Of a DNA stretch of 64,000 nt, positions 12,540 through 34,700 are shown piece by piece. Within the stretch, counting starts at the first letter, position 1. Every line of letters begins with the position of its first letter. Source of the stretch: Glandiceps talaboti (Eukaryota > Hemichordata > Enteropneusta > Spengelidae); assembly GCF_964340395.1 (NCBI RefSeq), contig NC_135561.1, forward strand, positions 15,752,461 to 15,816,460. Reading direction: 5' to 3'. Both the position numbers and the translations under genes were made by a program. The notes beneath the pieces are model-generated. The model was given only the letters and a program-made list of their open reading frames with translations, did no database searches and was not told the origin of the DNA.

Positions 12540-13215
12540 CAGGAATTACAGGGGGGGGGGGAATCAAGACCAGTCTAAAAATGTTACCTCCCCCAGGCCT
12601 AGTCCGTTGGGTTAAGAAGAGACCCTCCCTCAATTTACTTTCTCTAAAATATGACCCATTTAATTGTTTCGATGAAAAAAATACGTTTATTGGCATAGTT
12701 GTTAGAGCGCAAGATTAGTACATGTAGTCAGGATGTCCTAGGTTAGAATCCCATTAAAAATTGAATTATTCTGTAGTAAGATCTCACCGCATTCATGGTT
12801 TTTACGGGCATTTTTTGTTTCCCGTATGATCAGCACATTAAGTTTGTGTTTGTATTAAATCAATGCCTGTGTTTGGATGTAAGTTATCTGAGTTGAAGGC
12901 CAGCACTCCCAAAGACTAGATGAGCGCACAACCAGCAATCTAAAGACCGAGGTCAAAGTATCTCCACTCCACCACGTTATCTCTAATATCTTGCCTCGCT
13001 GTTTTGCCTTAATATTAGACCCACCTCTCTCCTCACACCAAAATTCACTGCATGTCACTGATACGTTATGATATTACTTTACAAAGGTGGCAGTGATGGC
13101 ATGTGGTAGCAGTAGGATTTGGAAAAGCTGGCAAAATCACAAAATAATGGAAAGTAAAATGTGACCCTCCCCTAATTTCCAAATATAGCCCTCCCCAGGA
13201 CTGATTTTTAAAAAA
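12540..13215 (+). mobile_element. Composite tRNA-derived SINE, copy 1
   Basis: A pol III-like head at 12691-12751 has an A-box-like TGGCATAGTTGTTAGAGCG and a B-box-like GGTTAGAATCC. It is followed by a roughly 350-bp body with CTGTAGTAAGATCTCACCGC, TGAGCGCACAACCAGCAATC and CTCCTCACACC. Short direct repeats of the type GACCCTCCC-CAATTT-CTAAAATATG lie on both sides (12620s and 13160s). The same arrangement recurs at about 44165-44685. Confidence 0.75.
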
Positions 13216-13870
13216 ACGACCCTCCCCCTAATACCCCGGCTCCCCCTGTAATTACTGAAGACTCCCTAAAGTAGAGGATTACAGCGTCGCATAGCATGCA
13301 CGTATTACTAACTGCTGTGTCAGGGAGTTTTCCATAATTTTATACCATCATGTTATATGCGGCACAATAACTCAGTCACGTTGACGATGGTAATCTCCTC
13401 CCCTAGAGGACAAGCAGAATTTATGGGGGGCTGAGGAGAAAGTAAGGGGGGATTCGAAGTTTTGATGGTCGGAAAGCCTAGGGGGACCATAAAATGATAT
13501 GAACTACACTTCTGGATCGGTGGATTACCAAGTACAGTTGGGAAAATTTCTTACAGCTTCACCGCAATAAGTCCTTAACCGCTACAATTAATTATGAGGT
13601 GGGTGGTGCGAATCTGTGTGTATGCCTTAATATATATACACACACCGGCATGGGCGTTAAATTTCGACTGACAGTTAGAAATGAGGGTATTGACAATCGG
13701 CGAAAAGCATGAAGACTGGTGTATCAGCAGAGCAGCAAATTTATCTAATGACGGTGGCGGGAGTTTATTTTCTGTGTATGAGATGCAATTAACGCCATCC
13801 TGGGAAGAGTGTTTAGACATGTACACAAACAATCATAACGAAAAAGTGACCCCTGACTATGACCTGGACA

Positions 13871-14113
<243 letters not shown>

Positions 14114-14633
14114 TTGTCGTCAGCTTCGTAATCATATTTATCTTTTCATAATGTCTCTCTCTAAATTCTGGTATATTACACAACCACACATTTTTTTCAT
14201 TGGTCATTTATCAATGTGAAGCGTTTGTTATATCTTAAATTTTGATTATTCTAAAACGTTTTCCTTCTTATTCTAAGAAGCTTAACATTGTTACGTTTTT
14301 ATTTTTCTATACAGTAAAAAAATCAATATCAACATTTGTGAACACCAAGAAGTACCATACATGTCAACAAACCTTTTTGGAAAATTTCCCCAGTAAGATG
14401 TGAACTATAGCTGTGACAAATATCTCAGTGATGAGCAATGCTCGTTTTATCTTGAAAACGTACTGTGCAACTGAGAGTGAAGTATTACTACATTATATAC
14501 TGAGAAAAGACGCTCCACCAAGACTGAGTTTTGGTCTTTGAACGGAATTCTAAGTACGAGGAGAAGTATCAAAGGAGGGGACACTAGATTTAGCATACTT
14601 TATTAAAGTCAGTTGGCTACATACGGGTTAACT

Positions 14634-22949
<8,316 letters not shown>

Positions 22950-23292
22950 ATTTGACAATATTATTCACAGACATGTATATCAATTTGAGGAATATAAGTC
23001 ATTGCACAAACTTTAAGTCAGTCATCAATGAACAGTTTTTCTATTGGTACCATCAGCCGTTAGGTTTGACATGTAATGTAGAATCGTGTAAACATGTGCA
23101 TTATGCTCTAAGAATGTGTTTATTGGTTTGATTTACTATTGTTTGTCCTCTTTATAGTGAGCAATAATCATTATTGCTTAATGACCACTATATTAAAGTT
23201 GATGAGTATAGTAAGGAGAGATACAGAGACAGAGTCAGAGAGAGACAGAGAAAGATGTACTGACAGACATAAAAAGACACAGAGATATATAG

Positions 23293-23625
<333 letters not shown>

Positions 23626-24004
23626 TACAGTGTGAGAGCGATAGATGTCAAGAAAGTATTACCGATGGGCTTGGAGGTATTCTATTACCTAGCGCCAGTA
23701 TAATAAACTAATCTAATGTACTACTACTATTACATACTGCAAATTAAATTTAAACTCTTACAAATGGATATACTCCGGTGATAACACATATAAAAGGAAA
23801 TAAAATGACAAGATTTGGTTTCATGTTATAAATCATACAAATATACACATTTATTTGCATTTATACTATAAATTCTATCAAACATCTCAGATATGTAAAT
23901 CAAGTAAGTAGGCATATTTTACTAAACCAGTGATATAAGATATATAATAGCACAAGTAAAAATAAACACCTGTGGTGGTGCAATAAGTATGATTATACCC
24001 TGCC

Positions 24005-24250
24005 TAAGCCAAGTTATTGTCTTTGAACAGAAAATATGGATTCTATACCCTGGTCATTCTATGTCACAACAACTCTTGTTTGTATTGAATTTATTTATCT
24101 TTTGTTCCAAACACAACTTCAAAAATTTTATGTGAAATTTTCGACTGCACACTCGGTCTTTGTCAGCACATTGACCCTTGCCACTGGTTCTGCGGTTTTG
24201 AAAACATTTAAAATAACTATTATTTTTCCCATTTTTTTCATAAATTATGA
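24005..24250. repeat. Dispersed repeat with inserted MITE half-arm, 3' of copy B
   Basis: CCAAGTTATTGTCTTTGAAC and AAAATATGGATT.TA-ACC-TGGTCATTCTA-GTCAC are shared with about 8975-9060 (3' of copy A) and with 47810-47950. In the 47.8-kb copy the part corresponding to 24085-24180 is missing and CACTGGTTCTGC.GT follows directly, which looks like the pre-insertion state. Confidence 0.65.
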
Positions 24251-26303
24251 TTAGGTCATTCACATTTTCCCTTGGCTGTACAAAGAAAATATTCAGGAGT
24301 ACTAACTAACTGAAACATATATTATTACATTGTAGTTTGGTAAAGTGTACATTGAATACAATACTGTCTTATCTTTGTGAGAGCAGAGTCGGTAGATGAA
24401 AATAACATCAACATATGACAATATAACAAATATTGCAGTATTCACTTGACATAAACATGGAATATTTGCACTCATGATTGCAGTGTTTTCTGCTGCCGGT
24501 TCAAATTTATTATTTCCAGTCAAGAAAATGGCACAGAGAACAACACAAGCAATTGTACAAATACGTCAGGTACACCACACTGGGATGCCCTTAGAGCTAG
24601 TAACAGTTAAGGCATCTCCTAAAACTAGAAGAACAATTCTTGGTCTACAAATATAAAATGGGATGTAGAGATTCAGTCAACAATTATATATGTATACAAT
24701 AGAACATTTCCAAAATGTAGATTCCGGTGAACATATACAAAGTGTACATGACTACTGCAGACATCTTAAAGTGAAACTATAATTGCTGTTACAGTAGATT
24801 TGTAAATTCTAAGAAACTTCTTAAATGTTTGGAAAAACAGAGTAAAAAATACATTGAAAACCTTGCATTCTTAAAATGACATCAGCTTATCTCATTCATT
24901 GTTGATGTATTAGGAATGACAAGAAGGAAAATAAGAGTGGCTGTTTGTGTAATTTGACAAATGCCCAAATAAAGTGAAAGGGGAATCTCATTACAATTTC
25001 TCAATGATATAATCAATCCCTGAGGTGCATCATTACTCCTACAGGCAAAGATACTTGAGGCAATTTGGTGAGCAATGCACTAGGCAATTCATCAAATACA
25101 ACTAATTGCTGTTGTGCATACGCACATATTAAATGGACCTTGCAGCATCACAAGGAAACGGAAATGGTGAAAATTCTTCTTGCGTTGCCTGTTGAGGCCA
25201 AAAATAAATTGTTTGGTTTCATTTACCTAACCCCACCTACTGCCAAACCTACACCTTTTTTGACATTCAAGGAAAAATAAAATAAAAATGCAAAAATTAT
25301 GAAGTCTTGGGAGAGTGGATGCAGAAAATGATATCAACTCAAAATGACAATTTAAACTGTTCTTAAAATCTGGAATGGCTGTACATCTGATGGGAAGAAA
25401 TCAATAAAACAAAAATCATAAGGAAAAGAATGGAAAACATAACTACCGGAACTAGATGCTCACACATGGGGAAAAAATCAACCTACTCTACCTATTCTAA
25501 AATTGAGTGTAATCGGAACCACATCATTTTTCTTAGGCCTGAATTGCCCCAAGTTACCATCTGATTGCATCACAAGTGTGCATGATTGCGTAAAATCACA
25601 TGCAATGTTTAATTGCTGCATTTTTTATTTTAAACATTCTATTTCAGCAAGTGTTTCTCTGGTGTAAATTTGACTTTACCACAATGGTTACCACTTATCA
25701 CTAGTATTAAACGATGTTTATGAATGTTTGTTCATTGAATATCATTTTGTCCCAAACATGAAAACACTAAACGCCAGGAAAATTAATATCGGTGTCAACG
25801 AATCTCAATTGAATGTAGTTTTATTACTGTTCCTAAGTTGTCCTTAAATTTTCAGTCATTTTATTGACAGCAAGTTTATAACTTTCTTTTAACTTGCTGC
25901 GGTAAGACTTGACCTTTACAACCGACCTTTTAAGCTCTATATGTTTACGCATGTGCTAAAATTTAGCATGGCAGCTCAAACAGCAATTAATTGCTCCTTC
26001 TACGCACTCACTCATAGATGCTAGCCTCATCACATGCAATGAATTTCTCAACAAATTGCTCTATCTATGTATTGGCCCTTACATATAAACTTCATATTTC
26101 TAGTTCACCTGCTGTGATAGGATTCTTTCTACATAATTGGTTTTAAATGTTTCATTTAGTTTAGTTACCAACAGCAACCAGCTCTGACCTCTAGCAATCT
26201 GCATAGTATGAAAATCACTTCGTCAGGTGACTCTGAGCGTGCATCATTTACTGGAGTACCTTTTTCTTCAGACTCTGCAGTGTTTTACTTATTGTTAAAA
26301 ATT

Positions 26304-29300
26304 TTATACATTTAGTAGAGGTGATCTTTCATCATTTACTTCATCAACATCTGCAGTACTTGTTACAACAATGGCTTTCTCTGTTGGCACCCTCCTCCTA
26401 CATAGAAACAAAATGAACAAAGTTATTTACAGCACAAACCTGTTAACTTTTTTTATTTCAAATTCGGACAGTTTATGTAAGTTAGTTAGTAAGTAAGTAA
26501 TTATATTATAGTGACATGAGGTAACACGATACCTCCCAGCCCATCGGGCTTTTAAGTCAACTAAAAAAAGGTGCATTGACAATATAGAGGTTACAGTGAA
26601 AAAAAGTAATTGTACATACAGTGTGAGCAAAAATAAAATTAACTCTGACACAAAGTTTCATTCTGTCTTAAAAGCAGCTTCAATGAATTTTGCTATAACA
26701 AAGTTATTTACAACGCAAACCTGGCAACTAATTTTTTTCAAATTTGAACAGTTTGTGAAAGCAAGGAAGCGATGGCCACAAGAGTCATGTTCTGCAGGCT
26801 TAGAAAACTGCTGTACATAGTATGGTGATCTTTCAAGGCTATTAAGGTCAAAGATATTCTAGTTTCAATAGTTCAGCTTATTTGTTGAAAATGATGTCAT
26901 TTTTATGAACTCAAAAATTTAGCGTGTTCTTATGCCATGTGATTGGCATCTATGACCATATGTTTCTCTTAGCCATTATTTTCACTGATATGGTGTCCCC
27001 TCTTGTGACATTAGTGAGGTCCAGATGGACATATTTACATGTACATGTGTTCTATATGTGTAGCATCATAGTCACATGATTCGAAGCAACCCAGCCATTC
27101 TGTATCAAAGGATGCTACGTCAAAATGGTGGTCTACACATAACTGTAAATAAGTTCTAGGTTTTTTTTCATTTTTCTTCTAATAAATGTTGTATTTTTTA
27201 TATCAAAGTTCGGAAGCATAACTTTAAACTAATTGTTTGGTTTTTGGTTTTGGAAGGTGTAGGTGTAGGAAAAATGGCAAAAATACGGACAAATTTTAAA
27301 AACAAGTGTTTGGCATTCTTGACAGAAGATGTGTTCAGAACACATTAAATAAACATAATTTTGTTTGCGTCATTACGTGTACACCTGCACGATAATGCTC
27401 CTATAGGCGTACATGTTCTAACGTGTATCTAAACCTCTCTAGTATCTTGTAAATTAGCACCAAAGAAGGTAACCAGAATATGACATATTGAAAACACACC
27501 CTTTTCCACACTGGTACTCCCACAGACAGAATAACATAAGACCAAATGCAGCAAATAAGTAGAGTGCAGCAAACACTGTTGATGCCCAATTGAAACCTAA
27601 AGCTCCAACCAATGCTCCACCTGCCGTTGGACCAACAAAACTCCTGAAATTTGAAAAAAAGAAAGGCATGTGAGTTCAGTGTAAATGCGAGAGAAACAAG
27701 ATTACTTGGGGGAAACGTGTGTTGTTTGGTAAAGACAAACTGAACGACACTCTTCTTACTTACAGTTTGGGAAATTAATCAAACTTCGACCAGAACACGA
27801 TCCCCTTGACCACACTGGTAAAAGTCAAGCAGTGATTTAACTACTTGGCCACCATCAACTCACAGCATAGTCAAGAAAGCATACATACTTACCCAAGAGA
27901 AAATAATCCACTAAATACACCGGCAACAACACCGTAAGTTCCTAGATTGTCGGGCATTCCATACCACCTGAAAATAAAGAAATTTGTTAGTCTAAAAAAA
28001 ATGAACAATGTGAAAGAAATATATATTGATTTCACTGTCAAAACCGAGTAGTATACCATTCCCAGGGGTGGTTTATTGCTATTATATTATACGAGTATAT
28101 TGTAAATGTCAGAAACAAGATAAGACGCAATATTTTCTGGTTTGATTTGCATCCCCATCCCTGCATGGACTACAATGTTCGTAGACGAAGTCAACATCAA
28201 AATTTGGACATGTGCCAACTGTGCATTATCGCTCATTTTAGATGTGCTAGTTTGATGTCTAGACCAATCAGATCTCTCGATTTGCGCCATCAATATACTG
28301 GTATAATATAATTATGAATTTGCCATTTAAATTTAATGTTTGATCATAAATAATATCCTTTGGGTATGGATATTTTCATCAAAATTTCTCTGTCTTGGAA
28401 GATGTCTCAGTTTGGTAAAGTTATGCGAAGATAAGTTCAACGTTGAAGATCAGCTTTATTTCCTTATCCAATCAGAAAGGTGTTTTCTGTTTACACTTCA
28501 TTGGAATATCATGACATTTAACATCCCACATCGGAAGCGATATTTCATGTCAAGCATCATGAGTGATTGATCGGGGGCATGAGTGTGAGATATTGTTTAA
28601 TATGTCAAATCACATCTAAGCATAACAGTGCTGTACTTGAATTGTGCAATTGCCAAAAAATCAAGAAAGTAACATTTAAAATGTCTGATCTACATATAAC
28701 TATAAAACAAAAGTTGGTCTGGTTTTTTTTGTTACATTACCTTGCAGTAGTTATCAAATCATGAAATGTTGGTACAAGTGAACAACCAATAGATAAACCT
28801 AGAAGTACCATGGCTAAAATTATAATCCATAAACCGCTGTAAGAATAATGTAATACACAAATAAATATGATTATTATGAGTTATTTAAAATTAGTTACTG
28901 TACACAACAAATAGCATAATTTGTAGCCTGGAATTAATGTGAATGGGTGTTTTGAATTCGTTATTTCCCCATTGGAAATCAAAAATCAAAATTCCCCTTC
29001 GCCTAGATTCTACCGAGGCTACATAATTTGAGATGCTGAGAACTTTCCATTGAAAACTGTCAGACTGTTCCCGCTATAGGTTGGGATAGGTCTTGTAGGG
29101 TTGGGATAGGTTGGGATAGGTCTTGTAGGGTAAGGATAGGTTGGGAGAATCTTGTAGGGTAGGGATAGGTTGGGAGAATCTTGTAGGGTTGGGACATGTC
29201 TTGTAGGGTTGGGATAGGTTGGGATAGGTCTTGTAGGGTAAGGATAGGTTGGGAGAATCTTGTAGGGTAGGGATAGGTTGGGAGAATCGTGTAGGGTTGG

Positions 29301-31652
29301 GACATGTCTTGTAGGGTTGGGATAGGTTGGGAGAATCATGTAGGCTTGGGACATGTCTTGTACGGTTGGGATAGGTTGGGAGAATCGTGTAGGGTTGGGA
29401 CATGTCTTATAGGGTTGGGATAGGTATTGTAGGGTAGGGATAGGTTGGATTTGATTGGGTTGGGTTGGGTAGGTTAATGGATAGGTTGGTTGGATTAGAT
29501 AGGATGAGGTAAGGTGCAATCTGGATGAGAATATGTTGGATAGGGTTTGGTAGGGTGGGCTGGAGTAGGGTTGTGTTGCAGTGCAGTTAGGGGGTCTAGA
29601 AGGATTTGGTTGGTTGGATAGTCTGTTTGGTAATGTATTTGTTTGTAATTATTACCATGAAGTTTGTAAATTGCATGTGTGTTTCTTTGTTCATCACGTC
29701 TCATGTTACTTCTCTATTTGCTTCATAGAATATAATGTACTGTAGATTGTTGTATTAAACTTGGATGTTGTGTTTTCACAGACAGTAGAATCCATAATGT
29801 ACTCACCAACATCCTAAATGAGATCCTAACACTGAATTTAGTTGCATAAGAATTATTTGATATTACATTCCAATTAATAATACATTAAAGTGGCAATATG
29901 GATTAGAATTGGGTATTTATTTTGGATTTTTACTTAATAAAACAAGTTTACTATGTTTCTCTACTCGAAAAAAAAAAATCTTAAATAAGATATACCAAGA
30001 CCTTGTTTGTAACTCAATAAACTGCAAACAGATGCAAAAAGTTTTTAAAAGTTTGTTCTTGTATACACAATAACAAATATTTTAAAGTTTTTTTAATGTT
30101 TTCCAAATTATTGAATTGCAAATAAGGACTTGGTATTTCATTTCACACTGTTTTTGTTTTCAAGTAGACAAACAGAGTAAAGTTGTTTGATTACTTAAAA
30201 ATCCAAAATAAATACCCAATGTAGCTGAAATATTATATTTTGTGCCATATATAATATATTTACATACATTTCCTACTAAACATTTTAACGTCACCAACAC
30301 CTTTGTTTCTCATTCCTCTATATGGCCACTTCATAGACCCTGGAGGGTCTATGCTTTAATTAATGTATCTTCATCACTTCTAGTGAAAGGGAACTTGATC
30401 AAAACAGGGCATGTTACCATATCAGATTTTGACTTTTTAATTATCTATTTTCGATTATTCAATGAAATATTTCATTTACCTTGTTTCACTCATAAGCAGA
30501 GGTGATGGACCCATATACAGAAATGCTGCAGCTGCTCCAATATTACCAATGATCATTAGTAATTTTGGTACATTCTGAAGAAAAACAAAATTTAATCATA
30601 AAACTGATATATAAAATTCTCAAACAACATTACACCCTGATCACTATTCTCTGGTTGAAAGAAAAATATTTATTATGGCAATAGAGCACATAATCTCAAA
30701 AAATGGTCAAAATTGTGATTTTTTGTGCATCTCCACCTTAAAGATGCAGCACATTAATTTATCTTCAAATTGAAATTCATCTGTGTTGGTAAACCATAGT
30801 ATTAAATTTGAACTTTTGTTCCAAACACAACTTTGAAAATTTTACCTGAAATTTTTGACTGCACACTTCAGTCTTTGTCAACAGATTGACCCACTATTCC
30901 GTACATGTGACCTTGTGAACCTATGACCCCTTATTAGACCATGTGTCCATAAGGTCACGTGTACTGAATAGTAGGTCTATCTATTGACAAAGACTGAATG
31001 TGCAGTCAAAAATTTCAGGTAAATTTTCAAGTTGTGTTTGGAACAAAAGTTCAAATTGAATACATTACTTTATATTATGTGAATCATGGTCTTTTATCCC
31101 TTCATATACACTTGCTTTAAGTGTTATATTATCTGTTATTTTAAAAGGTATATAATTGAAATATTATCTTCTGTAGCATATATGGTATGTTTACATACAT
31201 TTCCTACTAAACATTTTAACATCACCAAAACCTTTGATTCTGATTCGGCTGTGTAGTCACCTACAGCAGTAAAGATACTCATTACTGGAGAAGAGACTTA
31301 CCTTTTTATCTGTAATATAACCCCAGAAAAAGGCTGAAATGGTATACGTTGCAGAAATAATGAGAAACATTAACCCCACTGATGTTGTATCTAGATTATA
31401 CTGAAAAGACAATCAAAAAGAATTACAAAAAGATATCAATTGTAGTATTGTACTGATAATTTGTTTTGGCTATATATATATAATAATGATAAATTTGTTT
31501 TTGTCAAAGTTCATCTGAATTTGAAATTCAAAAGCACTGATCAGATTGCTTTCATTTGAACAATTTCTCGTCGAGACATGCAAACTCACCAAAGTAATTT
31601 CTCCACCAAATCTCAAGGCAATTGGTCAGGTGGCTTTTGATGACTTTAAGTC

Positions 31653-31692
<40 letters not shown>

Positions 31693-31710
31693 ACAGAGCA
31701 CTGCACACAC

Positions 31711-31773
<63 letters not shown>

Positions 31774-34700
31774 TTTATGATGCCTATAGCCCTACTGAAC
31801 TAATTTAGGGTTCAGTTGTGCTAAAACCTAGGGTTCCTCCAAGATGTGTTTTTGCCATACAATCTTGACATGTAGACTAAAATCTTTGACATGTAATTAC
31901 AAAATTACCTTTTGTAGATGCTTTGCCAAGGTAGGGTCTAAAAAACTCAATGCCATTGACCCAGCTAGTACACAGGCACCAGTCACTAATGTTGATGGTA
32001 TAGATAGTAATTGCATCATAGAACCAGATTCTGGTTTGGTGCCATCTACAAAATGGGAGGTAAAATTTGGAGATACAAATATGACAAGTAACAATTGAGC
32101 AACAAAACATGTAATAACTGAAAATCAAAAAGGCTATAATCAATCATTTTAAGAGATACTGTTACAACAATAGTAACATCATATACTCAGTATCAGCTTA
32201 GCAGTATCAATTCCAATGTAATTCAATGGAGCGCATGCGCATTAATTTTCCATTATCACACCTCGGCACACTTTGCCCAAAAATGGCAAACGGCGCACTC
32301 ATCATTATCTGTTCACTCAGTGATTTGGCTTTGTTAATTTCTTCACTATATTTATCTCTTTTTGCTAATAAAAGATATTTCAGTGCCAAGTTATCTGATT
32401 ATTCTATTCAAATGATGTTTCAATACCACTACATAGGGTATATGATTAAAAAAACTTCATGGCCAGAACATGGGTTATGGGCCCTCCTAAAGTCAGGGCT
32501 TTCTGCCGTACAACCTCAGTCCACAGAACCCCTATCCAGGCCATAAAGATTAGTACAATAGAAGAACATCAGGCTCTCGTACAAAATGATTATTGATGGA
32601 TTAGGCCAAGAATATAAATTCAAACGACTAGTGCCTAATTTAATGATTAGATCAGGTAAATGACACATTTGATGCTTAGTAGCAGTAATAAATATTAGAT
32701 TTGGCAGGCAATTATTTTTGGCACCACTTGTCAAAAAACTTGAATGTTCTTTGAGTTGAATCTAATTCAAAACAACCAAATTGCATTGCGTATATCATGC
32801 AGGGATCTGCACAATTATGTTGATCTTCAAAAGTTTAGTGGCAGTGTCAAGATTGAGCATCATTCTCGTCCTGAAGTTAACTTTATATTCTTTTTTAGTA
32901 CTAAAAAAAACACTATACAGTGACATTTTTTGGTCTTTTTTATTGATTTCAACTGAGAATAGGTTGGCAGCAAAAGTTTAAAAGAGTTTATTTCTGAGGC
33001 ACATTTCACATTAACATACAAAAGGGGGCAATAGAAGTGCCAAATAACATGCGAAGAAAATAAATCTGGTGTAAATACCTGTTTGGCTGGGTAAAATAAG
33101 CATGTTGAAAAATACAATTAGCAATGTAAAACCTCCAAGGACAGCAAATGGCAAGGTGTATCCTCCAAGCTGTGACAGAATATAAGTAATATCAAATCAC
33201 AATTTGCAATAAGGATTGCCTTACTGAAATCTAGGATTCTCATGACCTGACTTACCCTTATATTTTCTCTAATCTGGTGGGTTTAAAAAAAAATAATAAA
33301 ACTGATGACCTCTACAGTAGGATTAGATAAAATCGCAACATCTTTGATTGTCAAATGGTAGACCCTGAAAGTGTGTATCTAAGGAAAACTTGTTTATTGC
33401 TGAAATTCATGAATTTAATAAAACAAATCAAAGTTTATTCTGACTTAAAATTCTCATTTCTGAGTCCATTCAGACTGTTTAAAAATGATTATGTATGACA
33501 GTATATCACCAGCATGTACTCATATACATCTTATATTTTTTTATACATTAAAAAAAATATATTTTTAATCGACTGACCCATCATTCTTAAAGTGTTATGA
33601 TAACAAAGAGAGTTAAGTATGAGTGTAAGTAAGGTTACTGCTTTCTTATGCTGTAAAAATTTATAAAAATAATGGCACGTCTGCTTTTCTGTTTCTCAGA
33701 TATTCAAAATTCATGGTTTGCTATTTGACAAACACAAAGTGGTTGTATTTAACAATGAGAACCTTGGATTTCTAGAAGAAAGTATTAAAAAATGTATCTT
33801 ACCGAGTACAAATATCCACCCAATGGTGGTCCTATCATAAAACCCAGACCACTGAAGATCTCAAGTACACCCTGTAAAAGGACGACAATACAAAGATATA
33901 CATCAGCACTGACAGTTGTTTCCACTTCTGTAGCCTGAACTCCAAACTAGGGTTGGAATTTGGGTTACATATGCAGAAACAAGACAGGATCTTTTTGTCT
34001 ACGATATTACGAAAACCTATTACAATATGCTCTAAATACAGCAGTAAGGATCGTCTCTCATACCAAGAAGTTATTTCTCCAGTTCTTAGTGTTGTTGCAT
34101 TCTTTTTGCCCAAAATAAAGTCTAATAATAAAAATGGTCATTAAAAGATTAACATGGCAAATTACACAAGTGCTCGTTCACAAAACTAAGTGCATACAAG
34201 TAAACAAGTGCTGATGGAATTTAGCATTCATGGGAAAAACGAAAGGAGGAAGAGAAACCTCAGAGTAACTCCGAGGGCGCTAATTCATATCAATGCCTGG
34301 TGCTATTGAAGCATGATTGAAAATTGATGTTTGAATGCTATAGACAAAGGTCCGACTACAATTTTGATGGTACATCTATAGCTTCAACTCTAGTGTCTTT
34401 AACCAAGAATACTTAGATATTATTCCACATATTTTTCTTTGTTCAGCCAAGGAAAATACAAGTAACCTAAGGGGCCCTTGTCACTATGATTCGCTAGACC
34501 AGTAGTGACAACTCTTAGGTCACAAGTATTTTCCGGCTGAATGAAGAAAACTATTGTAACATAATATAATTATACCATCGCCAGTAATATCAAAAAAATA
34601 TCCAGGAAAGTAATGGCATTTTGACTCATATTTCGAAACACAGCAGAAACAGTGATGTAGACGCGTGTTGTCGTGACATAGAACGACCAGAGTATGAATT

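Noticed and set aside
24474-25280. Short open frames between copies B and C
   Set aside because: 60-71 codons, no splice partners, low-complexity AT-rich surroundings and no recognisable motif.
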